This document shows, in pieces, positions 34,815-43,555 of a stretch of 64,000 nt of DNA. How positions within the stretch are numbered: the first letter of the stretch is position 1; the number at the start of each line of letters is the position of its first letter. This DNA is from Chitinophagales bacterium (GTDB taxonomy: Bacteria > Bacteroidota > Bacteroidia > Chitinophagales > Chitinophagaceae). The stretch covers positions 83,826 to 147,825 of the forward strand of contig JAFLBM010000013.1 of the NCBI GenBank assembly GCA_017303455.1. Direction: 5' to 3'. The translations under genes were made by a program, and so were the position numbers. Below the pieces are notes generated by a model. That model saw nothing but the letters and a program-made list of their open reading frames with translations, was not told where the DNA came from and did not search any database.

Positions 34815-36044
34815 TTAATACTCAAACTTACGCAGGCCCGGCGCTTTGAACCAGGTAACGGCTACGACAACCAACGTCATACAACCGCCAAAGATGACAG
34901 AAGGTACAGTACCCATGGCAGCGGCAGCTACGCCGCTTTCAAATTGGCCCAGTTCATTGGAAGAATTGATGAAGATGGAATTCACGGAAGAAACACGGCC
35001 CCGCATTTCATCCGGCACAAATAATTGTACCACGGTGCCGCGGATGATCACACTCACACCGTCGAACAAGCCACCGGCAAACAAGGCTATAAAGCTTAAC
35101 CAGAAATTTTGTGATATGGCGAAGACAAGAATACAAAGTCCAAACCCGGCTACTACGTATAATAATGTTCTTCCCTGTTTCTTTTTCAACGGGTGGGTGG
35201 TGAGCCAGGCGATAGCTACAAAATTGCCTAAATAAGTGGCCGCTACTAACCAGCCCAATCCCTGCGGACCCACATGCAGGATATCACTCGCAAATACGGG
35301 CAACAATGCAATGGCACCGCCAAATAACACAGCAAACATATCAAGGCTCATGGCACCTAACAATGCTTTTTGACGAAAGACAAAACGTAATCCTTCTTTC
35401 ACGCCGTCCCATGTTTTACTGCTTCCCTGCCAACTGACCGGCTTTGGTTTTATTTGTTGAAACAAAAAGAATGAAATAGCGATGAGTACACAAACCGGGG
35501 TGAAGGCGATTGTTATATTGGTATAACCCATTAAAACGCCGGCCACAGCCGGGCCGGCAACTGCAGCAATGAGCCACACCATGCTATTGACCGAAACGGC
35601 TTTTACCAATGACTCCTGCGGGATCAGTTGCGCTAAAAATGCATTGAACGCTGAGCCGGTGAAGGCCCGTACAGCACCCGTGCAGAATACCAATGCATAA
35701 ATACTCCATTCAATTAAGGGTCTTGAATAATTCTCCTGCATCCAGTGGGAAGTAACGATCAGTAAACCCAGCATGATAAAAAAATACAGCGCAATGCAAA
35801 TGCTGATGAGTTTATGTTTATTGCTTTTATCCACTTTTACCCCGGCAGGTAAGGCCAGCAGGATAGCAGGGATCACTTCAGACAATCCCAAAAAACCAAG
35901 CGCCAGTTTACTGCCGGTTATTTCATATAATCTCCAGCCTAATAATACCGGGGTCATTCTGAGTCCCGCAATAAATAATATCCTTGCAATGATGAACCAG
36001 GTAAATTCTTTATTGATGACCGGTATGGGAATGCGTTTCATCAT
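34815..36044 (-). CDS. MFS transporter, MdfA/EntS-like exporter group
   Basis: The 409-residue protein has 12 predicted helices and the layout of MFS_3/TMEM175-like exporters such as EntS and macrolide exporters: KLALGFLGLSEVIPAILLALPAGVKVDKSNKHKLI replaces the classical loop 2-3 motif, and FVPDEMRGRVSSVNSIFINSSNELGQFESG matches the second-half signature loop. Drug, siderophore or metabolite efflux is likely, but substrate is unknown. Its start overlaps the stop of the upstream deoxynucleoside kinase gene (ATGA), so translation is probably coupled. ATG 36044 or 36041. Confidence 0.88.
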   Translation of the reverse strand: MMKRIPIPVINKEFTWFIIARILFIAGLRMTPVLLGWRLYEITGSKLALGFLGLSEVIPAILLALPAGVKVDKSNKHKLISICIALYFFIMLGLLIVTSHWMQENYSRPLIEWSIYALVFCTGAVRAFTGSAFNAFLAQLIPQESLVKAVSVNSMVWLIAAVAGPAVAGVLMGYTNITIAFTPVCVLIAISFFLFQQIKPKPVSWQGSSKTWDGVKEGLRFVFRQKALLGAMSLDMFAVLFGGAIALLPVFASDILHVGPQGLGWLVAATYLGNFVAIAWLTTHPLKKKQGRTLLYVVAGFGLCILVFAISQNFWLSFIALFAGGLFDGVSVIIRGTVVQLFVPDEMRGRVSSVNSIFINSSNELGQFESGVAAAAMGTVPSVIFGGCMTLVVVAVTWFKAPGLRKFEY

Positions 36045-36673
36045 GGAAGTGAAATAAAATGCTGACCATCTTCATAGTCTTTCTCCAGTGCTTCATAGAT
36101 CACCTGCAAATGTTTTTCATTACCGAGAAAATCGGCGTTGCTGGCATCCACGTACAGGGTTTTGATATTATGCTGTTTAATATAATTCGTATACGTTTCC
36201 TGGATGTTAAACAAATAATCATCCGGGATATTCTGTTCGTAAGAACGGTTTCGTTTTTTGATATTACGCTGCAGTTTGCTAACGGGTGCATGCAGGTAGA
36301 TCAGGATATCCGGTTGTATCAGTTGCTGGTGAATGATATCGAACAGCCGCTGGTAAAGCCGGAACTCATCTTCCGGCAAGGTTACTTTGGCAAACAAGAG
36401 ACATTTGGTAAAAAGATAATCAGAGATGGTCAGGCTCTGGAACATATCCGATTGCTGGAGCAGGTCTTTTTGCTGTTTGAAACGTTCGGCCATAAAAAAT
36501 AATTCCAGCGGGAAGGCATATTGCTGCGGGTTCTCGTAAAACTTTGGCAGGAAGGGATTGTCGGCAAATTCTTCCAGGATCAGTCTTGCATTATAATGTT
36601 TGGATAATAAATGAGCCAGGGTTGTTTTACCGGCGCCGATATTTCCTTCTATGGTGATAAAGTGGTACTTCAT
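36041..36673 (-). CDS. Deoxynucleoside kinase (dGK/dAK-type)
   Basis: The 210-residue enzyme has the P-loop FITIEGNIGAGKTTLAHLLS at the N-terminus, the EEFADNPFLPKFY substrate segment, FFMAERFKQQKDL, a SDYLFTKCLLFA DR-S-like site and a LID with arginines (KLQRNIKKRNRSYEQ). It phosphorylates deoxynucleosides in the salvage pathway; base preference is not readable. It ends with a four-base overlap into the MFS gene and follows folK by 90 bases on the same strand, so folK, dNK and MFS may be one unit. Translational coupling of a salvage kinase to an exporter is unusual. Confidence 0.93.
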   Translation of the reverse strand: MKYHFITIEGNIGAGKTTLAHLLSKHYNARLILEEFADNPFLPKFYENPQQYAFPLELFFMAERFKQQKDLLQQSDMFQSLTISDYLFTKCLLFAKVTLPEDEFRLYQRLFDIIHQQLIQPDILIYLHAPVSKLQRNIKKRNRSYEQNIPDDYLFNIQETYTNYIKQHNIKTLYVDASNADFLGNEKHLQVIYEALEKDYEDGQHFISLP

Positions 36674-36763
36674 TGACGAGAACTGTAACTGTACGGTGTG
36701 TAAAGCAGCAAAATAAAAGAAATGAAAGGTGAAATACGGAAGCCCGGAAAGTTTGTGGATAAA

Positions 36764-37246
36764 TCAGGAAAGCTGTTTCACTTCCAGTTCATCCCGGCAT
36801 TCTTCCAGCAACTGCGCAATGGTTTTATTCAATACGGGGTGCATAACAGCCGCTGCGATCTCTGCCAGTGGTAACAGGGCAAAACGGCGGTTGGGCAGTT
36901 CCGGATGGGGCAGTTTCAGGAAATGATAATTATGTTTCTCCTGGTTGAATAAGAGGATATCAATATCAATAATGCGGGGGCCATATTTCTCCTCCCGGAT
37001 CCGGCCCATGCTTTTTTCCGCTTTCAGGATGCGCCGGATCAGCTGCCGGGCATTCAGTTTGGTATCCAGCGCCAGTGCCTGGTTCAGGAAAGCCGGCTGA
37101 TCGGTCTTACCCCAGGCCGCCGTTTCATACAACGAAGAAGCCTGTACAATAGTACCGCAATCCTTATTCAGCAAGACTCTTGCCGTTGCCAGGTTTTCCT
37201 CCCGGTCGCCCATATTGCCGCCTGTAAGTAAATATGCCCTGTTCAT
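36764..37246 (-). CDS. folK: 2-amino-4-hydroxy-6-hydroxymethyldihydropteridine pyrophosphokinase
   Basis: The 160-residue enzyme transfers pyrophosphate from ATP to hydroxymethyl-dihydropterin in folate synthesis. Typical motifs are visible: LTGGNMGDREENLATA at the N-terminus, SSLYETAAWG, FLNQALALDT and the ATP/metal site GPRIIDIDILLFNQE followed by LPHPELPNRRFALLPLAEIA. Length is normal. No other folate genes lie in the window. It is divergent from sppA with 63 bases between the starts. Confidence 0.95.
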   Translation of the reverse strand: MNRAYLLTGGNMGDREENLATARVLLNKDCGTIVQASSLYETAAWGKTDQPAFLNQALALDTKLNARQLIRRILKAEKSMGRIREEKYGPRIIDIDILLFNQEKHNYHFLKLPHPELPNRRFALLPLAEIAAAVMHPVLNKTIAQLLEECRDELEVKQLS

Positions 37247-37278
37247 GATTGATCAACTGCTAAAGGGTCAAATATCTT

Positions 37279-37286
37279 TATTTTTG
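37279..37286 (+). promoter_or_regulatory. Candidate -7 element of sppA
   Basis: TATTTTTG fits TAnnTTTG and lies 23 bases before the sppA ATG. The -33 position is not clear. Confidence 0.35.
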
Positions 37287-37309
37287 GCATTCATCAACGG
37301 ATTACTTGT

Positions 37310-39067
37310 ATGCGCAGTTTCTTTAAAACATTTTTTGCCGCCTTCCTGGCATTGGTACTTTTTTCATTGCTGGTCTTTTTTGTGCTGGCAGGCATTATCG
37401 GGGGCTTGGCCACCAAACAGGTGTCTAAAGTGGAGCCACAATCCGTACTGGTGATCGACCTGGGGCAGCATTTTAAAGAACAGGTGCAGGAGGATCCTTT
37501 TTCAATTGTAAGTGGTGATGAGGAAAAAACCATTCCCGGTTTGTATGATCTTGTCAGGTTAGTGCAATATGCCAAAACTGATAAACACATTGAAGGGATT
37601 TACCTGCAGGCACATGCAAGTCCGAATGGTTTTGCAGCCAGCGAAGAAATAAGAAAAGCCTTACTTGATTTTAAAAGCAGCGGTAAGTTCATCATTGCAC
37701 ATGGTGATGTGATGACGCAACGCACCTATTCCATCGCCAATGTGGCGGATAAAATTTATATCAGCCCGCAGGGTATGCTGGAATGGGTGGGGTATAGTGT
37801 GGATTATGCTTTTTTGAAAGGGACATTGGATAAACTGGAGATCGAACCCCAAATATTCTATGCGGGTAAATTCAAAAGTGCTACCGAGCCGCTCCGTTCC
37901 GACAGGATGACGGAAGCCAATAAACTGCAAACAACAGTTTGGCTGAATGATTTGTATGATGAGTTATTGATCAATACAGCAGTGGCAAGAAAATCAGATA
38001 CAGCAGTATTGCGGCAACTGGCGAATACAGCGGCTATACAAACCGTGCAGGATGCGGTGGATAATAAACTTATCGACGGAGCTAAGTATGACGATGAGGT
38101 AAAGGATGAAATTAAGAGCAGGCTGAAGATCGATAAGTATGAACGGATCGCTTTTATATCTGTCAACAAATACATGAGCACCGCCAACTATATTAAAACG
38201 GGTGCAGAAAAAATTGCACTGATCTATGCGGAAGGAGATATCGTGGATGGAAAGGGCGGCAAGGATATGATCGGGGGAGAGGGATACCGTTCTTTATTGC
38301 GCAAAGCCCGGCTGGACCAGTCGGTGAAAGCAATTGTGTTCCGTATCAATTCCGGTGGCGGCAGTGCTATGGCCAGCGAAAATATCTGGAGGGAACTGGA
38401 GCTGGCCAAAAAGGAAAAACCGGTTATCGTAAGTTTTGGGGATGTGGCGGCTTCGGGCGGTTATTATATTGCTACGGCGGCTGACAGCATTTTTGCACAG
38501 CCTTGTACGATCACCGGTTCTATTGGTGTGTTCGGCATTATTCCCAATATGCAGGGATTTTTTAAAAATAAACTGGGTATCACCTTTGACGGAGTTAAAA
38601 CAGGACCTTATGCTGATGCCATGACTATCAGCAAACCCATGAATGAACAGGAAAAGAAACTGGTGCAGGCAGAAATTGAAAGTATCTATGCCCTGTTCAA
38701 GAAAAGAGTGGCCGAAGGAAGAAATAAAGACACGGCCTATATCGACAGCATTGCACAGGGAAGAGTATGGACTGGTATCAAAGCAAAAGAAATTGGTTTG
38801 ATCGACCGGTTCGGCGGGCTGGAAGATGCGGTGAAAGCCGCGGCGGCCAAAGCAAAACTGACAGATTATTTTGTGGCGGAATTTCCTGAGCCGGAAAATT
38901 TCTTTGACCAGATCATGGGTAAAACAAGCAACCCGCTGAACTATGCACAAAAAATGAAAGAAGAGATCGGGGAAGAGAACTTTAAATTATATGAACAACT
39001 GAAAAAAATAAAGCAGATGACAGGCTCTGTACAGGCAAGGTTGCCCTTTGAATTCTTTGTCCGGTAA
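37310..39067 (+). CDS. sppA: Signal peptide peptidase SppA, 67 kDa type
   Basis: The 585-residue protein has one N-terminal membrane anchor (FFKTFFAAFLALVLFSLLVFFVLAGII) and two S49 peptidase domains in tandem. In the first half the general-base lysine lies in YSIANVADKIYISPQG; in the second half the nucleophile serine is in VSFGDVAASGGYYIATAAD, the usual split Ser-Lys dyad of the long form. It degrades cleaved signal peptides in the inner membrane, facing the periplasm. It is divergent from folK and followed by an ABC-2 permease gene 75 bases on, which has its own promoter candidate. Confidence 0.96.
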   Translation: MRSFFKTFFAAFLALVLFSLLVFFVLAGIIGGLATKQVSKVEPQSVLVIDLGQHFKEQVQEDPFSIVSGDEEKTIPGLYDLVRLVQYAKTDKHIEGIYLQAHASPNGFAASEEIRKALLDFKSSGKFIIAHGDVMTQRTYSIANVADKIYISPQGMLEWVGYSVDYAFLKGTLDKLEIEPQIFYAGKFKSATEPLRSDRMTEANKLQTTVWLNDLYDELLINTAVARKSDTAVLRQLANTAAIQTVQDAVDNKLIDGAKYDDEVKDEIKSRLKIDKYERIAFISVNKYMSTANYIKTGAEKIALIYAEGDIVDGKGGKDMIGGEGYRSLLRKARLDQSVKAIVFRINSGGGSAMASENIWRELELAKKEKPVIVSFGDVAASGGYYIATAADSIFAQPCTITGSIGVFGIIPNMQGFFKNKLGITFDGVKTGPYADAMTISKPMNEQEKKLVQAEIESIYALFKKRVAEGRNKDTAYIDSIAQGRVWTGIKAKEIGLIDRFGGLEDAVKAAAAKAKLTDYFVAEFPEPENFFDQIMGKTSNPLNYAQKMKEEIGEENFKLYEQLKKIKQMTGSVQARLPFEFFVR

Positions 39068-39115
39068 AAAGGACGAAGGTTACTGCTTTTGGGAACACAG
39101 TTCGGCGGGTAGGCT

Positions 39116-39123
39116 TACATTTG
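39116..39123 (+). promoter_or_regulatory. Candidate -7 element of the ABC-2 permease gene
   Basis: TACATTTG fits TAnnTTTG and lies 19 bases before the permease ATG. A TTTTG occurs 24 bases upstream, slightly beyond the usual spacing. Confidence 0.35.
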
Positions 39124-39142
39124 CGCACCACAATTAATTTTC

Positions 39143-40252
39143 ATGTCAAAACCTTATAGCCAGTCAAAAGCCCTTTGGGCGATCACAAGGGCCAGTTTTA
39201 AAGCAATCTTCAACCAACCGACGGCTATCGTATTCAGTTTGCTGTTCCCGATCATTTTTATTTTGATCTTCGGGGCTTTTGGAAACGGAGGCGGGCCTAC
39301 TTACCGGATCACCATGGCAACAGGCGCTGATACGTCTAATGCCTTGTATGATGCACTTAAGAATAATCCAAGCATTCGTATTAACAGGTATGCCGACACT
39401 ATAGCGTTGAATAAAGACCTGATCAAAGGAAGGCTTACAGCAATTGTAGATATAAAGGCAGAGAGAGATTCACTTAACAAACCTCATTTTACAATCAGTA
39501 CAAATACTACTACAGCAAGTTCCAACACTTTTTTTTCTTTTAAGCAGGTTCTTGAATACACTAAACTGAAGTTTGATGCAGCCATGTCCGCGGATAAGAC
39601 CGAATATGTAACTATCGATGAACCGGAAATCAGGGAAGTAAGAAAATACCGCCAGATCGATTTTATATTGCCCGGCCAGTTAGGGTTTTCTATTTTATTC
39701 TCCACCCTGTTTGGTATAGCCTTTACATTTTTTGGATTGAGAGAACAACTGGTACTGAAACGTTTTTATGCTTCACCGGTCAGCCGTATCAATATTCTTT
39801 TGGGTATTGGCATGAGCCGTTTGTTCTTCCAGTTAGTGAACGTGGTGGTGCTGATCCTGTTTGGCTATTTCTTCCTGGATTTTACCTTGCAGCATGGCGC
39901 ACTGACGTTTTTTGAAATGCTGCTCATGTCTGTTCTTATGCTCTTTTTGCTGATGGGGGTGGGCCTCATTTTCAGCAGCATTGTAAAAACAGATGCATCC
40001 ATTCCGTTACTGATCAATTTATTCGGTTTCCCCCAGATGTTATTGTCCGGAACTTTCTTTACCATTGAAGTGTTTCCCAAATGGCTGCAGGAAATCTGTT
40101 TTTACCTGCCGTTGACCCAGTTCAACAATGCCATGCGGAAAATCTCTTTCGAAGGCCTCAGCATTTTTGAATGCTGGAAAGAGATCGGAATTCTTGGTGT
40201 CTGGATGGTTATTATTTATGCGATCCTGGCAAGGGTGATCCGCTGGCAGTAA
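39143..40252 (+). CDS. ABC-2 type transporter permease without adjacent ATPase
   Basis: The 369-residue protein has one N-terminal helix (FLLFPIIFILIFGAF-like, near residue 30), a periplasmic domain of about 130 residues, then five helices, the layout of ABC-2 permeases such as YhhJ/LinK. The C-terminal motif LINLFGFPQMLLSGTFFTIEVFPKWLQ is typical. ABC-2 exporters move lipids, polysaccharides or drugs; the substrate is unknown. An ATPase subunit would be expected next to it but neither neighbour encodes one, so its partner must be elsewhere. An SRPBCC protein gene follows 41 bases later. Confidence 0.88.
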   Translation: MSKPYSQSKALWAITRASFKAIFNQPTAIVFSLLFPIIFILIFGAFGNGGGPTYRITMATGADTSNALYDALKNNPSIRINRYADTIALNKDLIKGRLTAIVDIKAERDSLNKPHFTISTNTTTASSNTFFSFKQVLEYTKLKFDAAMSADKTEYVTIDEPEIREVRKYRQIDFILPGQLGFSILFSTLFGIAFTFFGLREQLVLKRFYASPVSRINILLGIGMSRLFFQLVNVVVLILFGYFFLDFTLQHGALTFFEMLLMSVLMLFLLMGVGLIFSSIVKTDASIPLLINLFGFPQMLLSGTFFTIEVFPKWLQEICFYLPLTQFNNAMRKISFEGLSIFECWKEIGILGVWMVIIYAILARVIRWQ

Positions 40253-40293
40253 ACGTTTTTTATTGATTAATTGTATCGTTTAATTTTTTTGCT

Positions 40294-40794
40294 TTGAGAT
40301 TATTGAAATTGGCCATCATTAGTTTTTTATTCTTTTTCCTGCTGATCACAGGCATATCGCTTTTTATACCTTCCTCCGTACGCATATCAAGGGCGGTTGA
40401 AATAACTGCCCCGAAGGAAAAGATAATGGAACAAATTGCCCATGCAGAAAACTGGAAGAACTGGTATCCGGGAGCTGATTCATTACGATTGCTGATGATC
40501 GCCGGGGAACCCAAGGGAGTCATATCTGCTAATGATTCACTACAAGGATTGCAGATCATCGGAGTAAACGACAGTACAGTGATTGCTGCAAATGTGGGTA
40601 AGGGTTCTAAAGAAAACAAAACCGGCTGGAAGATCATGAGTGGGGGCAGCACCACTTCGGTGCAGTGGTATATGGATTTTCAACTCCGCTGGTATCCCTG
40701 GGAAAAATTTGCCAGCCTCCTGTTTGATAAACAGTATGGGACACCCATGGAAATGGGCCTGGGCAAGCTCAAGAAAATGTTGGAGAATAATTGA
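40294..40794 (+). CDS. SRPBCC (START-like) domain protein with N-terminal anchor
   Basis: The 166-residue product has an N-terminal hydrophobic helix (LLKLAIISFLFFFLLITGISLFI) and then the SRPBCC/polyketide-cyclase fold entry RAVEITAPKEKIMEQIAHAENWKNWYPGAD. These domains form a cup for hydrophobic ligands; no reaction can be assigned. The frame has no ATG at its beginning, so a TTG at 40294 is the best start; it gives a complete anchor helix. The C-terminal end (GLGKLKKMLENN) is the usual last helix. Confidence 0.8.
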   Translation: MRLLKLAIISFLFFFLLITGISLFIPSSVRISRAVEITAPKEKIMEQIAHAENWKNWYPGADSLRLLMIAGEPKGVISANDSLQGLQIIGVNDSTVIAANVGKGSKENKTGWKIMSGGSTTSVQWYMDFQLRWYPWEKFASLLFDKQYGTPMEMGLGKLKKMLENN

Positions 40795-40858
40795 CCAGTG
40801 GTACGGAGTTTGCGCAAGATTCACTTAATTTCATAGTATAACTTTAAAAACATAAACT

Positions 40859-41368
40859 ATGTATATCAAATCTCTTTTCCTGTTAGTAGCAACTATAGCG
40901 ACTATTTCTGTTACCGCACAAAATGGCCCACGCCAGCGCAAGAGCCCGCATGATACGGTAACCAGTGCCAATGCCTCTGTTACCTATGGCCGTCCTTATA
41001 AAAATGGCCGTGTTGTGTTTGGTACGCTGGAAAAATTTGGTAAAGTATGGCGTGTGGGTGCTGATGAAGCCACTACCATTACCTTCAACAAGGATGTGAA
41101 ATTCGGCGGTACTGGTGTTAAAGCAGGTACTTATACTTTGTTTGCGATTCCTAATGAAATGGAATGGACCATTATTCTTAATTCGCAGTTGGGCCAGTGG
41201 GGTGCTTTCAGCTATGAAAAGAATAAGGATAAAGATGTGGCGAAGATGAATGTAAAGGTGAAGAAATTGAGTACAACAGTGGAACAACTCACCCTGCGGT
41301 TTGACAAAAATAATTCCCTGATCATTGAATGGGATGACACACAGGTGGAAGTGCCGTTCAGTTTTTAG
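40859..41368 (+). CDS. DUF2911 secreted protein
   Basis: The 169-residue product has a signal peptide (MYIKSLFLLVATIATISVTAQ) and the DUF2911 domain: VTYGRPYKNGRVVFG, VWRVGADEATTITFNKDVKFGG and GTYTLFAIPNEMEWTIILN are its standard blocks, ending with the VEQLTLRFD strand. The domain is very common in secreted Bacteroidota proteins; its function is not known. It is followed by a terminator and converges with anmK. Confidence 0.9.
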   Translation: MYIKSLFLLVATIATISVTAQNGPRQRKSPHDTVTSANASVTYGRPYKNGRVVFGTLEKFGKVWRVGADEATTITFNKDVKFGGTGVKAGTYTLFAIPNEMEWTIILNSQLGQWGAFSYEKNKDKDVAKMNVKVKKLSTTVEQLTLRFDKNNSLIIEWDDTQVEVPFSF

Positions 41369-41392
41369 GCTGTATCGAATGTATCGTATCTG

Positions 41393-41418
41393 AAAAGGGT
41401 TGCTGTGGCAGCCCTTTT
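41393..41418. terminator. Rho-independent terminator between DUF2911 gene and anmK
   Basis: AAAAGGGTTGC and GCAGCCCTTTT form an 11-base stem with one G-U pair around TGTG. The T-run serves the plus strand; the A-run at the other end could serve anmK on the minus strand, whose stop codon it touches. Confidence 0.88.
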
Positions 41419-42621
41419 TTATGCCGGGAAACTGATCTTACCCATGGATACATTGGGGATGCCCTTTCTGCCATCGCCAAATTTTAATTGCCCGCCTGCC
41501 ACACATTCATTGGCGAGTAAGGCAAACAGTACTGCTTCTTTTGCATCGGGGTTAACAGACAGGTCTTCTGTTGAATGAAAAGTGATGCCCGGCAACTGGT
41601 CCTGTATATGTTCCATCAGTAATGGATTATGCATGCCGCCACCACTGCAGTACACTGTAAATTCTTCACCCGCAGGGAAACAGGTTTTAATACTTTTTAC
41701 GATCATATCAGCGGAGAGGCAATTGAGAGTGGCCATAACATCTTCGGGGGAAAGATCCATAGTGCCTGATCGTTCCTGTGCTGATCGTATATAGGAGAGA
41801 TTGAATAATTCGGGTCCTATCGTTTTAGGAAAAGGAGCGGTAAAGAAGGAATGATCTTTTAAGGCACTTAATAGTTCTTCATGGATGGTTCCTTTCCTGG
41901 CCATCGCTGCATTTTCATCGAAATAGTTGCCCGGCGAGTTTTTTTGTATCCAGGCATCCATTAAGGTATTACCCGGCCCCACATCCGTACTAAATACTTT
42001 TGCAGCATCTTTATCGGCCGGTAAAAAAGTGAAGTTGGCAATACCGCCGATATTCAGCATGATCCTGTTCTCACCAGCCCTGGAAAAAATAAGATAATCG
42101 CCATATACCGCTAAAGGAGCACCTTCACCGCCCGCCGCCACATGTTTTTGCCGGAAATCGCTGATAGTGATAATACCGGTGTCAACAGCGATATGGTCGC
42201 CATCGCCTATTTGTAGAGTGGCATTCGGAAATTCAGCATAGCCATGCAATAATTGAGGAGCATGATAAATAGTTTGCCCGTGACTGGCAATAAGATCTAT
42301 TTGTTCGTTAGTATAGTTCCATTTCTTCAGGCAGCTATTTATAATAGCAGCATGTTGTTGAGCCACCCATGCATTCAGTAAGCAAACCATTTCCAGGTTG
42401 GCATCTTTGCGGGAGAAAATACTTTTTAATTTTTCTTTGAAAGAAGCTTCATACGCTACTGTTTCAAATGCTACTAACTCCAGTTGGGTATTACTGCCAT
42501 GGCCGCTGATCCGGCAAAGAGCAAGATCCAATCCATCAAAAGATGTTCCGCTCATCAGGCCAATGATCAGCCTGTTTTCTTTACAGGCGATATCATACAA
42601 TTGCTGGATCTGTTTATTCAT
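41419..42621 (-). CDS. anmK: Anhydro-N-acetylmuramic acid kinase
   Basis: The 400-residue enzyme phosphorylates and opens 1,6-anhydro-MurNAc, a product of peptidoglycan recycling, to MurNAc 6-phosphate. The ASKHA-type nucleotide site is visible: LIIGLMSGTSFDGLDLALC at the N-terminus, LIASHGQTIYHAP, MLNIGGIANFTFLP, DVGPGNTLMDAW (catalytic Asp region) and YCSGGGMHNPLLME. It is divergent from a DeoR-type regulator with 142 bases between the starts, and SusC/SusD genes follow the regulator. Control of anmK by that regulator is likely but not shown. Confidence 0.95.
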   Translation of the reverse strand: MNKQIQQLYDIACKENRLIIGLMSGTSFDGLDLALCRISGHGSNTQLELVAFETVAYEASFKEKLKSIFSRKDANLEMVCLLNAWVAQQHAAIINSCLKKWNYTNEQIDLIASHGQTIYHAPQLLHGYAEFPNATLQIGDGDHIAVDTGIITISDFRQKHVAAGGEGAPLAVYGDYLIFSRAGENRIMLNIGGIANFTFLPADKDAAKVFSTDVGPGNTLMDAWIQKNSPGNYFDENAAMARKGTIHEELLSALKDHSFFTAPFPKTIGPELFNLSYIRSAQERSGTMDLSPEDVMATLNCLSADMIVKSIKTCFPAGEEFTVYCSGGGMHNPLLMEHIQDQLPGITFHSTEDLSVNPDAKEAVLFALLANECVAGGQLKFGDGRKGIPNVSMGKISFPA

Positions 42622-42763
42622 GGAGGCTCAGTTTGTCGGTTTCGTGCAACTAAATTTACGATTTGTTGAGATTTTTTGCAGGTTTTGGTAAAAAAGACTG
42701 CTTTTTTTTGCTGATTTGGGTAAAACAATTTTAAATTCGACTACACAACCAACGATCTGCTCT

Positions 42764-43510
42764 ATGCTGAAAAGGGAAAGACAGGACTTTATTCTGCATG
42801 AAGTGAACCTCCACAACAGGGTGTTTACGGCTGATCTTTCCGAGGCTATTAATGTATCTGAGGATACGATCCGCAGGGATCTGCAGGAATTAGCCGACAC
42901 CGGCAAGATCATTAAAGTACATGGTGGTGCCCTTTCCAAATCCTTCCAGGCTAATTTCAATGTTAATGGTGTTTATTCATTGGATAATAAAAAGATCATT
43001 GCCCGCAAAGCGATGACCCTTATCAAAGATGACATGTTTGTGCTCACCACCGGCGGCACCACGATCATTGAATTAGCTAAATCATTACCCGAAAATTTAA
43101 AAGCCACTTTCATCACCGGCAGTTTGCCCGCAGCGATGGAGTATGTGCATCACCCGAATATTGATATCATTTTTATTGGTGACCGTGTTTCTAAAAATTC
43201 AAGAATAACCGTTGGGGGAGAAGCGATTTCCCGGATCAAACAGATACGGGCCGACCTGTGCATATTGGGCATCAATGCAATTGATGCCACGAATGGTGTT
43301 ACCGATAATGACTGGGATGTGGTGCAGGTAAAACGGGCAATGATAGAGTCTTCCGAAAAGGTAGTGGCTTTATCCATTTCGGAGAAACTGAACTCATCAC
43401 AACGCATCAATGTATGCGGGCTGGATGAGATTGATATGCTGATCACAGAACTTCCTCCCGGTGATCCGCAACTGGAAGCGTATGTAAAGGCCGGTATAAA
43501 AGTGTTGTAA
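42764..43510 (+). CDS. DeoR/GlpR family transcriptional regulator
   Basis: The 248-residue protein has the DeoR N-terminal helix-turn-helix (MLKRERQDFILHEV, then LSEAINVSEDTIRRDLQELADTGKIIKVHGGA) and the C-terminal sugar-phosphate sensor domain (VLTTGGTTIIELAKSLP and the FIGDRVSKNSRITVGGE region). DeoR proteins usually repress sugar catabolic genes and respond to a phosphosugar. ATG 42764 is used rather than TTG 42716. Lying between anmK and SusC/SusD, it probably senses an amino-sugar phosphate; this is an inference from position. Confidence 0.93.
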   Translation: MLKRERQDFILHEVNLHNRVFTADLSEAINVSEDTIRRDLQELADTGKIIKVHGGALSKSFQANFNVNGVYSLDNKKIIARKAMTLIKDDMFVLTTGGTTIIELAKSLPENLKATFITGSLPAAMEYVHHPNIDIIFIGDRVSKNSRITVGGEAISRIKQIRADLCILGINAIDATNGVTDNDWDVVQVKRAMIESSEKVVALSISEKLNSSQRINVCGLDEIDMLITELPPGDPQLEAYVKAGIKVL

Positions 43511-43555
43511 CGATTTTGTAAACCTATATAGTTTTTTAACCCCAAAAATTGTAGT

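Noticed and set aside
38294..38950. 218-codon minus-strand frame inside sppA
   Set aside because: The plus strand encodes well-conserved SppA motifs here; the reverse product is cysteine/phenylalanine-rich nonsense without family features.
43511..43555. Promoter for SusC between the DeoR and SusC genes
   Set aside because: The 45-base gap is A/T-rich with CGATTTTG and TAGTTTTT strings, but none fits TAnnTTTG with a TTG at proper spacing, so I do not list it.
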